A DNA stretch of 64,000 nucleotides from Tissierellales bacterium (GTDB lineage Bacteria > Bacillota > Clostridia > Tissierellales > Sedimentibacteraceae). The stretch is from positions 203,049-267,048 of the forward strand of contig JAHDQO010000021.1 of the NCBI GenBank assembly GCA_018433765.1, read 5' to 3'. Position numbers and translations under genes: made by a program. Below the pieces are notes generated by a model. The model was not told the DNA's origin, made no database searches, and saw only the letters and a program-made list of their open reading frames with translations. Below, piece by piece: positions 1-7,125 of this stretch. Positions within the stretch are counted from its first letter, which is position 1, and the number at the start of each line of letters is the position of its first letter.

Positions 1-6
1 ATAACT

Positions 7-1056
7 TCACACCCTCTTCCTTAAAATTAATGATACAAAAAAGGGTACTCCAATAAATGATGTAATAATTCCTATAGGAAATATAGCTCCTGGTATAATT
101 ATTTTACTTCCTATAGATGCAGCAGAAAGTAATAAAGCTCCTCCAAGAGCAGAAACAGGAATAAAAAATCTCTGCTCTTCTCCTACAAGCATTCGTGCAA
201 TATGAGGTCCTGCAAGCCCAATAAAACCTATTGTACCTACAAAACAAACTGCCGTTGCTGTAAGAAGCGAGACTATTATAATTACTTTTAATTTTATTTT
301 CTCAACATCAACACCTAAGCTTTTTGCTTTATCATCTCCCAAGCTTAAAGCAGTAAGTTTCCATGAATCTTTTGCAAATAAGTAAATGCTAACTGTGAAT
401 ACTATTGTAGTAATTCCAGCTTTCAACCAAGTAGTCCTTGTAAGACTGCCAAATAGCCAAAATACTACAGTCTGTACCTGCTGTTCTGTTGCGATATATT
501 GAAGGAACGCTGTCAGTGCATTAAAAAGAAATAGTAATGCAATACCAAGAAGAACTATAATTTCAGTTCTTGCTTTCCTTAATTTTGATATGAAATAAAT
601 TATAAGTGAAGAAAACAAAGCAAAAACAAATGCATTGATAGATACAATGAACTCTTCAGCACAAGGTATTACACCTACTCCTAAAACTAAAGCAAGTGCA
701 GCACCAAATCCTGCTGCTGCTGAAACACCAATTGTATATGGGCTTGCAAGTGGATTACCTAATATGGTTTGCATTTCTGCACCTGCAATACCAAGGGACG
801 CACCAACAACTACAGCCATAACTGCCACTGGTAATCTAATAGAGCAAACTATAAAGTGCGTATTATTATCAACTGAACTGCTGAAAAATGCTGATATAAC
901 ATCATTTATTGAAAGCCAAGCAGGTCCTGTTAAAATATCAATTGAAAATGTCACTACAAGTGCTATAGACATTACTAATAATATCTTAATTTTATGTTTT
1001 ATCATGTCATTATATATTGCTGTTGAGCGTTCATTAATATTTATCATATTTTTCAT
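7..1056 (-). CDS. FecCD/BtuC-family ABC transporter permease
   Basis: Membrane permease of the BtuC/FecCD family, which moves cobalamin, heme or ferric siderophores through the inner membrane. The 349 residues are highly hydrophobic with many transmembrane segments. Family signatures are visible in the middle and C-terminal half (GASLGIAGAEMQTILGNPLASPYTIG near residue 85, and GPHIARMLVGEE near 285). The ATG sits directly after the stop of the binding-protein gene with CAGGTG as ribosome binding site. It lies downstream of a cobalamin riboswitch, so corrinoid is the most likely cargo, although a siderophore cannot be excluded from sequence alone. The partner ATPase is not in the window and would lie beyond base 1. 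Confidence 0.9.
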   Translation of the reverse strand: MKNMININERSTAIYNDMIKHKIKILLVMSIALVVTFSIDILTGPAWLSINDVISAFFSSSVDNNTHFIVCSIRLPVAVMAVVVGASLGIAGAEMQTILGNPLASPYTIGVSAAAGFGAALALVLGVGVIPCAEEFIVSINAFVFALFSSLIIYFISKLRKARTEIIVLLGIALLFLFNALTAFLQYIATEQQVQTVVFWLFGSLTRTTWLKAGITTIVFTVSIYLFAKDSWKLTALSLGDDKAKSLGVDVEKIKLKVIIIVSLLTATAVCFVGTIGFIGLAGPHIARMLVGEEQRFFIPVSALGGALLLSAASIGSKIIIPGAIFPIGIITSFIGVPFFVSLILRKRV

Positions 1057-2196
1057 TTATTTTACACCTGTTATCCAAGTTCCACTATAATCTATTACAG
1101 CAAATTTGTTATGAAATTCTTTTAAATTTTCTTCTGGATTCAAGTCTTTAAATTCTTCTGGATAAAACCATTTAGCAAATGCTTGTAATGGAAAGAAGTT
1201 ATATATTTGTATACAATGACCCATTGATACACCATAAACTTTATTGTTTTTTACTGCATCAAGTGATTCCCATCCTTGTCTATTAAGATGACCTTTAAGA
1301 AGTTTTCTTGCTTCATCAGCTTGTACATAATATCCAAATCTTAATGCTTTTGGTGCACGTTCTGATGAATAACCAGCAATTACAATATTATCAGGATTAT
1401 TGTTTATAAGATATTCAGGTGCTATATCCCCCATCATACCTTTTACAATATCTTTAGCAATATTTTCTCCACCTGCTAGTTCAACAATTTTACCCCAAGC
1501 AGCATTGCCATACGTTTTTCCGTATTCTGAAGGACCTCTTCCGCCATTTTCTATATATACTGTTGGCTTAGGTGTTTTAATATTCTCTAATTTTGAAAAA
1601 ACTATATCAACTTGATTATTAAAATAGTTTGAAATTTCTTCAGCTCTTTTTTCTTTTCCTAATATTTTACCCATCAATAGTATACTTTTAGGAGGTCCTT
1701 CAATAGGATTTATCGAAAAATCAATGATTGCTACTGAAATGCCCGCATTTTCTAAAGTGCTAATAGTATCTTCAGCAGTTTTAAGAAACCACGATTGAAT
1801 AAATACTACATCAGGATTTAACGAAATAATTTTTTCTACATTAAATGATCCATCAGAGAAATGTCCAATATCTGCAATATCTTTTATTTCTGGAAAACTA
1901 TCTGTATATTTATTGTATATATCTTTATCAAACTTTATAAGATCAGATCCTATACCTACAAGCTTGTCTGTAAACTTATCACCTTCAATTGCAGCAAATT
2001 CTTGTATAAATCTTCCGTTTGCCAACACTACTTTTTCAACTGGTCCTTTTATTTCGATTTTTCTTCCAGCTAAGTCAGTAACTATTATAGTTTGCTTTTC
2101 TGATACATTTACCTCTTTAGAACAAGAACATGCTATAATACTCAAAACTAAACATAAAATTATCAATATTAAACTAATAGATTTTCTTTTATTCAA
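1057..2196 (-). CDS. BtuF-like periplasmic-type substrate-binding lipoprotein
   Basis: Substrate-binding lipoprotein of a cobalamin/iron-complex ABC importer. It has a short positively charged start, a hydrophobic stretch and a lipobox ending IIAC, followed by a two-lobed helical-backbone binding fold with the typical 'LNPDVVFI' segment. I place the start at the TTG at 2196, eight bases after GGAGG, which gives 379 aa. A longer reading frame to 2211 begins inside the ribosome binding site. It is followed without a gap by the FecCD permease and preceded by a methyltransferase and a cobalamin riboswitch. Substrate specificity is inferred from the riboswitch. Confidence 0.87.
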   Translation of the reverse strand: MNKRKSISLILIILCLVLSIIACSCSKEVNVSEKQTIIVTDLAGRKIEIKGPVEKVVLANGRFIQEFAAIEGDKFTDKLVGIGSDLIKFDKDIYNKYTDSFPEIKDIADIGHFSDGSFNVEKIISLNPDVVFIQSWFLKTAEDTISTLENAGISVAIIDFSINPIEGPPKSILLMGKILGKEKRAEEISNYFNNQVDIVFSKLENIKTPKPTVYIENGGRGPSEYGKTYGNAAWGKIVELAGGENIAKDIVKGMMGDIAPEYLINNNPDNIVIAGYSSERAPKALRFGYYVQADEARKLLKGHLNRQGWESLDAVKNNKVYGVSMGHCIQIYNFFPLQAFAKWFYPEEFKDLNPEENLKEFHNKFAVIDYSGTWITGVK

Positions 2197-2228
2197 TTTA
2201 TTATCCTCCAACCATTATTTTTTTACAG

Positions 2229-3050
2229 TTATTTTTTCTTCCACCAAATCATAGCATTACATGTTTCTTGTATTAAAGAATATTTTCCATCATCTTCGAT
2301 TAAAGTAGTTTTCAAATAATCACTAATAATTTTACTAGATTCTGGTGTATGTAAATTAAAAGTATCCTGCCATTTGTTTACTGCTTGTTCAAAATTTTCA
2401 TACTGCTGCTTTAATAAACCTGTTTCAATATTAACATTCGCAAATATTCCCATTTGATAAAGAATATTATAAATATAAATGTAGTCAGGACTTCCTTTAA
2501 ATTCTTTACCATATAGTAAACGCCATAAATCTTTATAGTTTCTTGAACCAGCAATTCCACCTGCAAAAGTAAAAATGCATACTCCTTCCCTTGCAGTGTT
2601 ATGCATTTTTAAAAGAGCATCTTGCATATCAAACATTGCCATGGAATATGATGCGATTACTATATCATGTTCTTCAAAATCTTTGTTTAAAATAACATCT
2701 TCCCACTTCTTCTGAATGAATGACACATTATTTAAATTTTCAGATTCTACTCTTATTTTAAGACTTTCCATCATATTCTCTGAAGGTTCGATGGCAGTAA
2801 CATACTTAGCATATTCGGCAAAAGGTACTGCCATAATACCTGACCCTGCACCAACATCTAAAATTGTATATTCTGGATCAATAGAAAGCCTATCTATTAC
2901 TTTTTTTGCTCTCCAATCTTGTCTTGGCATTTTACTAAATCCCTTGGCTCTTTTACTCCAAAATCCTACTGAGTCTTTCCACCATTCTAAAGAAGAGTTA
3001 TTCAACGCTTCTTGCCACATCACATTCCAATTTAAATCTTGTACACTCAT
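2229..3050 (-). CDS. class I SAM-dependent methyltransferase, cobalamin-riboswitch regulated
   Basis: Cytoplasmic 273-residue methyltransferase with a Rossmann SAM-binding fold. Motif I (LDVGAGSGIMAVPFA) is near residue 70, an acidic residue follows the second strand (VTAIEPS), and a post-motif region reads DIVIASYSMAMFD. The start follows AGGAGG with normal spacing. It is the first gene behind the cobalamin riboswitch and terminator, and lies just upstream of the BtuF/BtuC-like pair, so it probably belongs to corrinoid or metal-chelate uptake. Its methyl acceptor is unknown. It does not look like a known cobalamin-biosynthesis methyltransferase (CbiE/F/H/L type), so I give no symbol. Confidence 0.82.
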   Translation of the reverse strand: MSVQDLNWNVMWQEALNNSSLEWWKDSVGFWSKRAKGFSKMPRQDWRAKKVIDRLSIDPEYTILDVGAGSGIMAVPFAEYAKYVTAIEPSENMMESLKIRVESENLNNVSFIQKKWEDVILNKDFEEHDIVIASYSMAMFDMQDALLKMHNTAREGVCIFTFAGGIAGSRNYKDLWRLLYGKEFKGSPDYIYIYNILYQMGIFANVNIETGLLKQQYENFEQAVNKWQDTFNLHTPESSKIISDYLKTTLIEDDGKYSLIQETCNAMIWWKKK

Positions 3051-3103
3051 TTAATATTTTCCTCCTTTATTTTTTATTAATAAAAATTATTACATTATAT
3101 AAA

Positions 3104-3141
3104 TAAAAAAAAGTTCTTTAGTTAAACATACTAAAGAACTT
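3104..3141 (-). terminator. rho-independent terminator after the cobalamin riboswitch
   Basis: A perfect 12-bp stem (AAGTTCTTTAGT paired with ACTAAAGAACTT) is followed on the minus strand by a run of T. It lies between the riboswitch and the methyltransferase start, so it is the likely expression platform: cobalamin binding would favour this terminator. Confidence 0.85.
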
Positions 3142-3201
3142 CTCCCATCTTACAGATCTTTTATACTCAAAAAAATTACCCTATTTTTTTAGTTTTATCT
3201 T

Positions 3202-3366
3202 TAAGGCAGGTCTCCTGACTCACAGGTCATTCTCCATCCTTCCTTCCCGCCCATATTATTATAAATATTAGCAGTGGTATCATAGGATTTCGTCTCTGTT
3301 TACAGTGTTGGGTACGTTTCGGATTTACACCGAATTCCCTATTCTCCCTTAAAAGGGCACCTTAAA
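3202..3366 (-). ncRNA. cobalamin riboswitch
   Basis: Read on the minus strand, this leader contains the conserved B12 box (AGTCAGGAGACCTGCC), a CCACTG element, and the GGTGTAAATCCGAAACGTACCC-like 5' part of the aptamer with the AAGGTGCC P1 entry. These are the hallmark blocks of the cobalamin aptamer in the usual order. It precedes a terminator and then the methyltransferase/BtuF/BtuC-like operon, which it should repress when corrinoid is plentiful. Confidence 0.93.
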
Positions 3367-3385
3367 AATATATATGAAATTTTAT

Positions 3386-4183
3386 TTATTTATATATATC
3401 ATGAAATTTATGATTTTTTTTATTTAATCCTAAATTTTGTATATCTTCTTTAACTTTTTCTTTTGTTTCTATTCCCTGCTTATATACTTCTGAAATAGAT
3501 TTATACATTATTTCATCTATATTACTATTCCCTTTACCAAACAATTCTTTTGCTTTCGTAGTATATCTATATTCGCTTTCCATATAAGTATATTTAATTA
3601 AATAATCATTATTAATATATGAAGAAGCATCAGTTATATATTTTTTTTGCTTAAATCTTGTTATAAGAAATTTTAGTGGTACCGCATATTTAACAGTTAA
3701 CAAATATAATATCTCCGCTAATTCTTCTTTTGACGCTTCATTAACATTTTCTTTGTTAATGGTAATAAGCCATAAAGAAATTTCTTTAATTAAAGCACTT
3801 TCAGGTAACAAAAACTCAGATGCAAATATAAAAGCTTTTTGCTCAATTCTATTCTTCAAATTTAATAAAGAAATAACGCTAATATTTTTTTTACTGAAAT
3901 CATCATTTATAAAAATGTAATATGCGAATGCGGTTACAAATATCTGATTAATAAAAGGTTTTTGAGTATTAATAATAAAGAATGTTGCACCATTATCATT
4001 TTGTGAAAAATAACTTATAGCATCAATATCTTCACTTTCAAATTCTTCTATCTCAAAAAAAACACTACTTTCTTTTTCACTAATATATCTAAAAATCTGC
4101 TCACCTATAGGTGCTATATTGTAATCTATTCTTTTTTCACTTGCTAAATCTTTTACTTCTCTTATTTCTCTTTTAGTTAAAAT
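3386..4183 (-). CDS. ImmA/IrrE-like protein with lost HExxH motif, apparent ATT start
   Basis: The reading frame is open from just inside the end of the XRE gene to 3386, but has no ATG, GTG or TTG until the TTG at 3859. The upstream 108 codons look coding and complete the domain. A GAGGTG ribosome binding site lies eight bases before an ATT at 4183, the best start, giving 265 aa. The C-terminal half keeps the ImmA/IrrE signature (IEQKAFIFASEFLLPES). Where the family has AHELGH, this protein reads AFAYYI, so the zinc-binding His-Glu-His residues are gone. It is probably a catalytically dead partner or sensor for the overlapping XRE regulator. A -1 frameshift fusion with that gene is the alternative. 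Confidence 0.62.
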   Translation of the reverse strand: MLTKREIREVKDLASEKRIDYNIAPIGEQIFRYISEKESSVFFEIEEFESEDIDAISYFSQNDNGATFFIINTQKPFINQIFVTAFAYYIFINDDFSKKNISVISLLNLKNRIEQKAFIFASEFLLPESALIKEISLWLITINKENVNEASKEELAEILYLLTVKYAVPLKFLITRFKQKKYITDASSYINNDYLIKYTYMESEYRYTTKAKELFGKGNSNIDEIMYKSISEVYKQGIETKEKVKEDIQNLGLNKKNHKFHDIYK

Positions 4184-4530
4184 TTTATTAACACCTCTTT
4201 ATTACTTAGTGAAATATACTTTTCTCTTATCTTTATTCTTTTGATAACCCTTAAAAGTCTAATATTATCTTTTTCTGATAATTCATAATCTATATTATTA
4301 TAGTTTTGATTAATTTCCTCTTCTTTTATAAAAAAGTCATTTGGACTTAAATTAGCATGACTGCAAAATTCTTGAAGTATTCTTAAAGTTGGAATTTGTC
4401 TGCCGTTTTCTAACAAAGATATTGTTGAACGGTTAATATTTAGCTCATCTGCAATAATATTTTGTGGTCTATTTCCTCTATATTTCTTTAATTCTCTTGT
4501 AAATTTTTCAACATCAAATTGAACTAAAAT
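4177..4530 (-). CDS. XRE-family helix-turn-helix regulator, apparent ATT start
   Basis: Small DNA-binding protein. The HTH (QNIIADELNINRSTISLLENGRQIP) occupies about residues 22-46 and is followed by a charged tail. The longest frame begins with an ATG at 4575, but neither ATG there has a ribosome binding site. A strong GGAGGGA lies eight bases (counting from GGAGG) before an in-frame ATT at 4530, and the next residues (VQFDVEKFTRELKKYR) are the usual beginning of this domain. Its stop overlaps the start of the ImmA-like gene, so the two are translationally coupled or were once a single XRE-ImmA protein. Target genes are not evident. The spore-protein genes upstream end in their own terminator. 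Confidence 0.72.
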   Translation of the reverse strand: MLVQFDVEKFTRELKKYRGNRPQNIIADELNINRSTISLLENGRQIPTLRILQEFCSHANLSPNDFFIKEEEINQNYNNIDYELSEKDNIRLLRVIKRIKIREKYISLSNKEVLIKF

Positions 4531-4741
4531 TTCACATCCCTCCAATGTTATAAATCTTAACATACTAGCAAACATTTTTCAACATTTTGTTACTATTTTT
4601 AACAAGCTCTATTTTCTAAGAGCTAAAATCAAAACCTTCACCTAAAACCTCATAAGCTGAACTAATAAATATAAATGCTTTTTTATCAATTGTTTTAACA
4701 AATTTTTCAATTTAATAAGAAGAAGAACTCTTCTATTATAT

Positions 4742-4789
4742 AAAAAGAGGTATTATAGATTTGTACACAAAATAATCTATAGTACCTCT
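4742..4789 (-). terminator. terminator after the first spore-protein gene
   Basis: A 16-bp inverted repeat with one mismatch (AGAGGTATTATAGATT and its partner) is followed on the minus strand by TTTTT. It lies about 40 bases after the stop of the spore-protein gene at 4832. Confidence 0.75.
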
Positions 4790-4831
4790 AGTTCTCCTAG
4801 TCAGTATTAAATGTAAGTAAAAAAGAACATC

Positions 4832-5071
4832 CTATGAGTTTACATTATTTGTATTTTTGTTGATTAATGATTCTTCTGCTTGTTCAGCCATTTTCTTAAC
4901 CATTCTGCCGCCTAATCTTCCCGTTTTTGCCATAGCTCCTATTTCTTTAGAAGTAAAATTTCCCATATCTGGTTTTGATGAAAAGTCAACACCTATTTCT
5001 TTAGCAGTTTCTAATTTGAAACTTTCAAGAGCTTGCTTAGCTTCAGGTACAACTGGTTTCTTTCTTGACAA
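4832..5071 (-). CDS. small acid-soluble spore protein, alpha/beta type
   Basis: A 79-residue spore DNA-coating protein. Both family blocks are present: FKLETAKEIGV in the first half, which is also the region cut by the germination protease, and a second block (GRLGGRMVKKMAEQAEESL) with the conserved Gly-Gly and basic helix. The start is a TTG at 5071 behind AAGAGGTGG; an upstream ATG at 5113 would run through that ribosome binding site and lacks one of its own. Expected to be made in the forespore under sigma G. It shows that the organism sporulates. Confidence 0.9.
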   Translation of the reverse strand: MSRKKPVVPEAKQALESFKLETAKEIGVDFSSKPDMGNFTSKEIGAMAKTGRLGGRMVKKMAEQAEESLINKNTNNVNS

Positions 5072-5116
5072 ATTTTCCACCTCTTTTTTATAATAGTATC
5101 TGCAAAAAGTCAAAAG

Positions 5117-5866
5117 TTATCTTAACCAATATTTACTACCATCTTTACTTCTATCCATATATCCGTATTCTATAAGATATCTTCTTAATAAGACGTAATC
5201 TTCATAAATTCTTTTAAGTATTCTATTTACCTCTTTTTCAGTATAATTTACATCTCTTCTAAAATTAGTAGATAGTTTTGTTAATATAATTATTTTTCTT
5301 TTTTCTTTAGCGGGAAAATCAATAAGTTTACCAGTTCCATCAAAATATCTGCCGATTATCTTTTCTGATTCTTCTTTAGTTATAGAATATCTTTCATCGA
5401 TCATTGCTGCTGTATTATGAGGATCAACAAATTTATATTCTTCATTTGTATTTCCGTCTAAAAGTTCCATGATAGCAGTATATATTTTAGCTTGTTTTTC
5501 TTTTTCTCTAAATTTAAATCTATAGTTTCTAATTGTAGATCTAGAAAGTTTCAGTTTAGCTGAAACATCGCTGTCAGTCATACCTTTTTGAAAGCACATC
5601 AAAACTTCTTTTTGATTTTCACTCAGTCCTGTATACTTTTTATTCAAATTAATAAGATAATCAAAAACACCATTATGAACTTCTTCTACATGATATTTCA
5701 TCATCTTTTCTGCATTGTAAAATTTATCTTCTTTTTTATATATTTCACCTTCATTAAAACTTTCACCACACATTAAACATATATATTTTTCATCTTGTTT
5801 TGAATATATGTATCCATTCTTTAATTCTTGTAAAGATGCATTCCAAAACAATTCATTTATATTCAT
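5117..5866 (-). CDS. DUF2087-type regulator with zinc-finger-like N terminus and LuxR-like HTH
   Basis: About 249 residues in three parts. An N-terminal segment carries CLMCGESF and a later HVEEVH, a plausible C2H2 zinc site. A LuxR-like helix-turn-helix (LSENQKEVLMCFQKGMTDSDVSAKLKLSRSTIRNYR) lies near residues 85-120. The C-terminal DUF2087 domain has the FPAKEKRKIIIL, YTEKEVN and LRRYLIEYG signatures. The ATG at 5866 follows GAGGGAG and is preferred to the one at 5887. It sits between two spore-protein genes in the same orientation. It is probably a transcription regulator, but its targets and ligand are unknown. Confidence 0.78.
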   Translation of the reverse strand: MNINELFWNASLQELKNGYIYSKQDEKYICLMCGESFNEGEIYKKEDKFYNAEKMMKYHVEEVHNGVFDYLINLNKKYTGLSENQKEVLMCFQKGMTDSDVSAKLKLSRSTIRNYRFKFREKEKQAKIYTAIMELLDGNTNEEYKFVDPHNTAAMIDERYSITKEESEKIIGRYFDGTGKLIDFPAKEKRKIIILTKLSTNFRRDVNYTEKEVNRILKRIYEDYVLLRRYLIEYGYMDRSKDGSKYWLR

Positions 5867-5884
5867 ATTTATCCACTCCCTCTT

Positions 5885-5935
5885 CATATAGTTAATAATT
5901 AATAGTTAATAGTTGATAATTAATGGTTTAAATTT
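5885..5935. repeat. degenerate AT-rich tandem repeat (TTAATAGTTAATAG type)
   Basis: Reiterated units of about 8-9 bases (TTAATAATTAATAGTTAATAG and so on) lie just upstream of the DUF2087-type gene. Similar wording recurs near 46150 and 54860. This is low-complexity intergenic sequence with no visible function. Confidence 0.5.
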
Positions 5936-6054
5936 TCTTATAAAAATTTACTAACTTTATTTGAAGTATAAATGATTAGAATTATTTTGTCAACATGTTT
6001 ATAATTCGTTTAACTATTTTTAGATATATTTAAGATATGTTTATTAAGTTGTAA

Positions 6055-6084
6055 TAAAAAATAGAGCCCATTTATAAGGCTCTA
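6055..6084 (-). terminator. terminator after the second spore-protein gene
   Basis: TAGAGCC and GGCTCTA form a 7-bp stem around a 9-base loop, followed on the minus strand by a run of T. It lies about 10 bases beyond the stop at 6095. Confidence 0.75.
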
Positions 6085-6094
6085 TGATATTCTT

Positions 6095-6322
6095 TTATGG
6101 ATTTGGATCATCTTTCCTGTTATTTATCAATGTCTCTTCACCATTTACTACTATCTTTCTTACTGACCTATCTCCAAGCTTTTCTACAGCTTCACTAGGA
6201 AAATCTTTACCTAAATCAAGGTTTGGTGCCATATATAAACCTAAATCTAAACCAGTTTCCATTTTATAATTTTCAAAAGCTCGTTTTGATTCTGGAGCAC
6301 TCTTTTTCTTCTTTTTCGCCAA
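6095..6322 (-). CDS. divergent small acid-soluble spore protein, alpha/beta type
   Basis: A 75-residue protein with the same plan as the neighbour at 4832: a lysine-rich start (KKKKKSAPESKRAFENYKMETGLDLGL) and a second block ending VRKIVVNGEETLI. The second block lacks the Gly-Gly-x-Met-Val pattern, so it is a divergent member. The start is a TTG at 6322, six bases after GAGGTG, the same arrangement as in the other spore-protein gene; the GTG at 6331 is part of the ribosome binding site. A DNA-binding role in the spore is likely but less certain than for its paralog. Confidence 0.8.
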   Translation of the reverse strand: MAKKKKKSAPESKRAFENYKMETGLDLGLYMAPNLDLGKDFPSEAVEKLGDRSVRKIVVNGEETLINNRKDDPNP

Positions 6323-6379
6323 TTTTTTCACCTCTTAATTTTTAGTATAAGCAAAAAAGAAAAAATGATACCTTTATAT

Positions 6380-6934
6380 CTAATATACTGGTGGAGAAAT
6401 TATTCCTATTCCTTCCAATTCTTCATCAGTAGGATTATACAATAAATGAGGAGTATTTTCTGGTAAATAAATGCTTCCTCCTTCATTTACTATATATACT
6501 TTATCATTAATGTGATATTCTAATGTTCCTTTAGTAACTACTGTACATTCATCTGCTTCATGAATCATAACTTCAGTGCTTCCCCAACTTTTTGGCGCTA
6601 ATTTAAAAAATATTACTTCCATCTTTGGAGAAATATCTCTCTTCCTCTCTGATGGTGTCATGAATTCATATTCCATATTTATGTCTGCAAACTTTATTCT
6701 TGTTCTTTTTTCTTTTGGAATTTCAACTACTTCACTTTGGGACTCTTCTGAAAAAAACGATGCTAAAGAAACTCCTAAAGCAGAAGATATTCTCCTTAAT
6801 ACAGAAAGAGATGGATCTATCAAGTCTCTTTCTATTTGAGAAATATAACCTGATGTTATGTTAACTCTGTCTGCTAATTCTTTTATTGTTAATTCTTTTT
6901 CTTTTCTGATATCTCTTATTTTTTCTCCTATCAT
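6380..6934 (-). CDS. XRE-cupin transcription regulator
   Basis: A 184-residue regulator with an N-terminal HTH (IRKEKELTIKELADRVNITSGYISQIERDLIDPSL, about residues 8-42) and a C-terminal cupin barrel of about 70 residues (EVMIHEADECTVVTKGTLEYHINDKVY, then GGSIYLPENTPH). This architecture senses small molecules and controls amino-acid, polyamine or aldehyde metabolism genes. The ATG at 6934 follows AGGGGAA and fits the domain start. The gene ends about 110 bases from the class III aminotransferase terminator in the same orientation, so it is upstream of nothing obvious. The aminotransferase or the DMT gene are plausible targets. Confidence 0.85.
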   Translation of the reverse strand: MIGEKIRDIRKEKELTIKELADRVNITSGYISQIERDLIDPSLSVLRRISSALGVSLASFFSEESQSEVVEIPKEKRTRIKFADINMEYEFMTPSERKRDISPKMEVIFFKLAPKSWGSTEVMIHEADECTVVTKGTLEYHINDKVYIVNEGGSIYLPENTPHLLYNPTDEELEGIGIISPPVY

Positions 6935-7075
6935 CAAGTTCCCCTTATTAATTAATTTATATACTGAAAACATAAAATAATTTAATTTTTATTTTAAAAA
7001 AAGTTGAAATTTAACGTTTATTAAGTATTATAATAATTATAAATATATACTTACTTTATGTCAATATAACATACA

Positions 7076-7113
7076 AAAGTCCTAATATTTATTGAACTTT
7101 ATATTAGGACTTT
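7076..7113 (-). terminator. terminator after the class III aminotransferase gene
   Basis: A perfect 13-bp stem (AAAGTCCTAATAT with ATATTAGGACTTT) is followed by TTTT on the minus strand. It starts about 12 bases beyond the stop. Confidence 0.85.
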
Positions 7114-7125
7114 CATTTTATTATT

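Noticed and set aside
635..1090. Open frame of 151 codons on the plus strand
   Set aside because: It lies wholly opposite the FecCD permease gene, has no ribosome binding site and no recognisable domain; it mirrors the codon pattern of the real gene.
3104..3141. A separate small RNA gene between the methyltransferase and the riboswitch
   Set aside because: It is fully explained as the riboswitch terminator hairpin.
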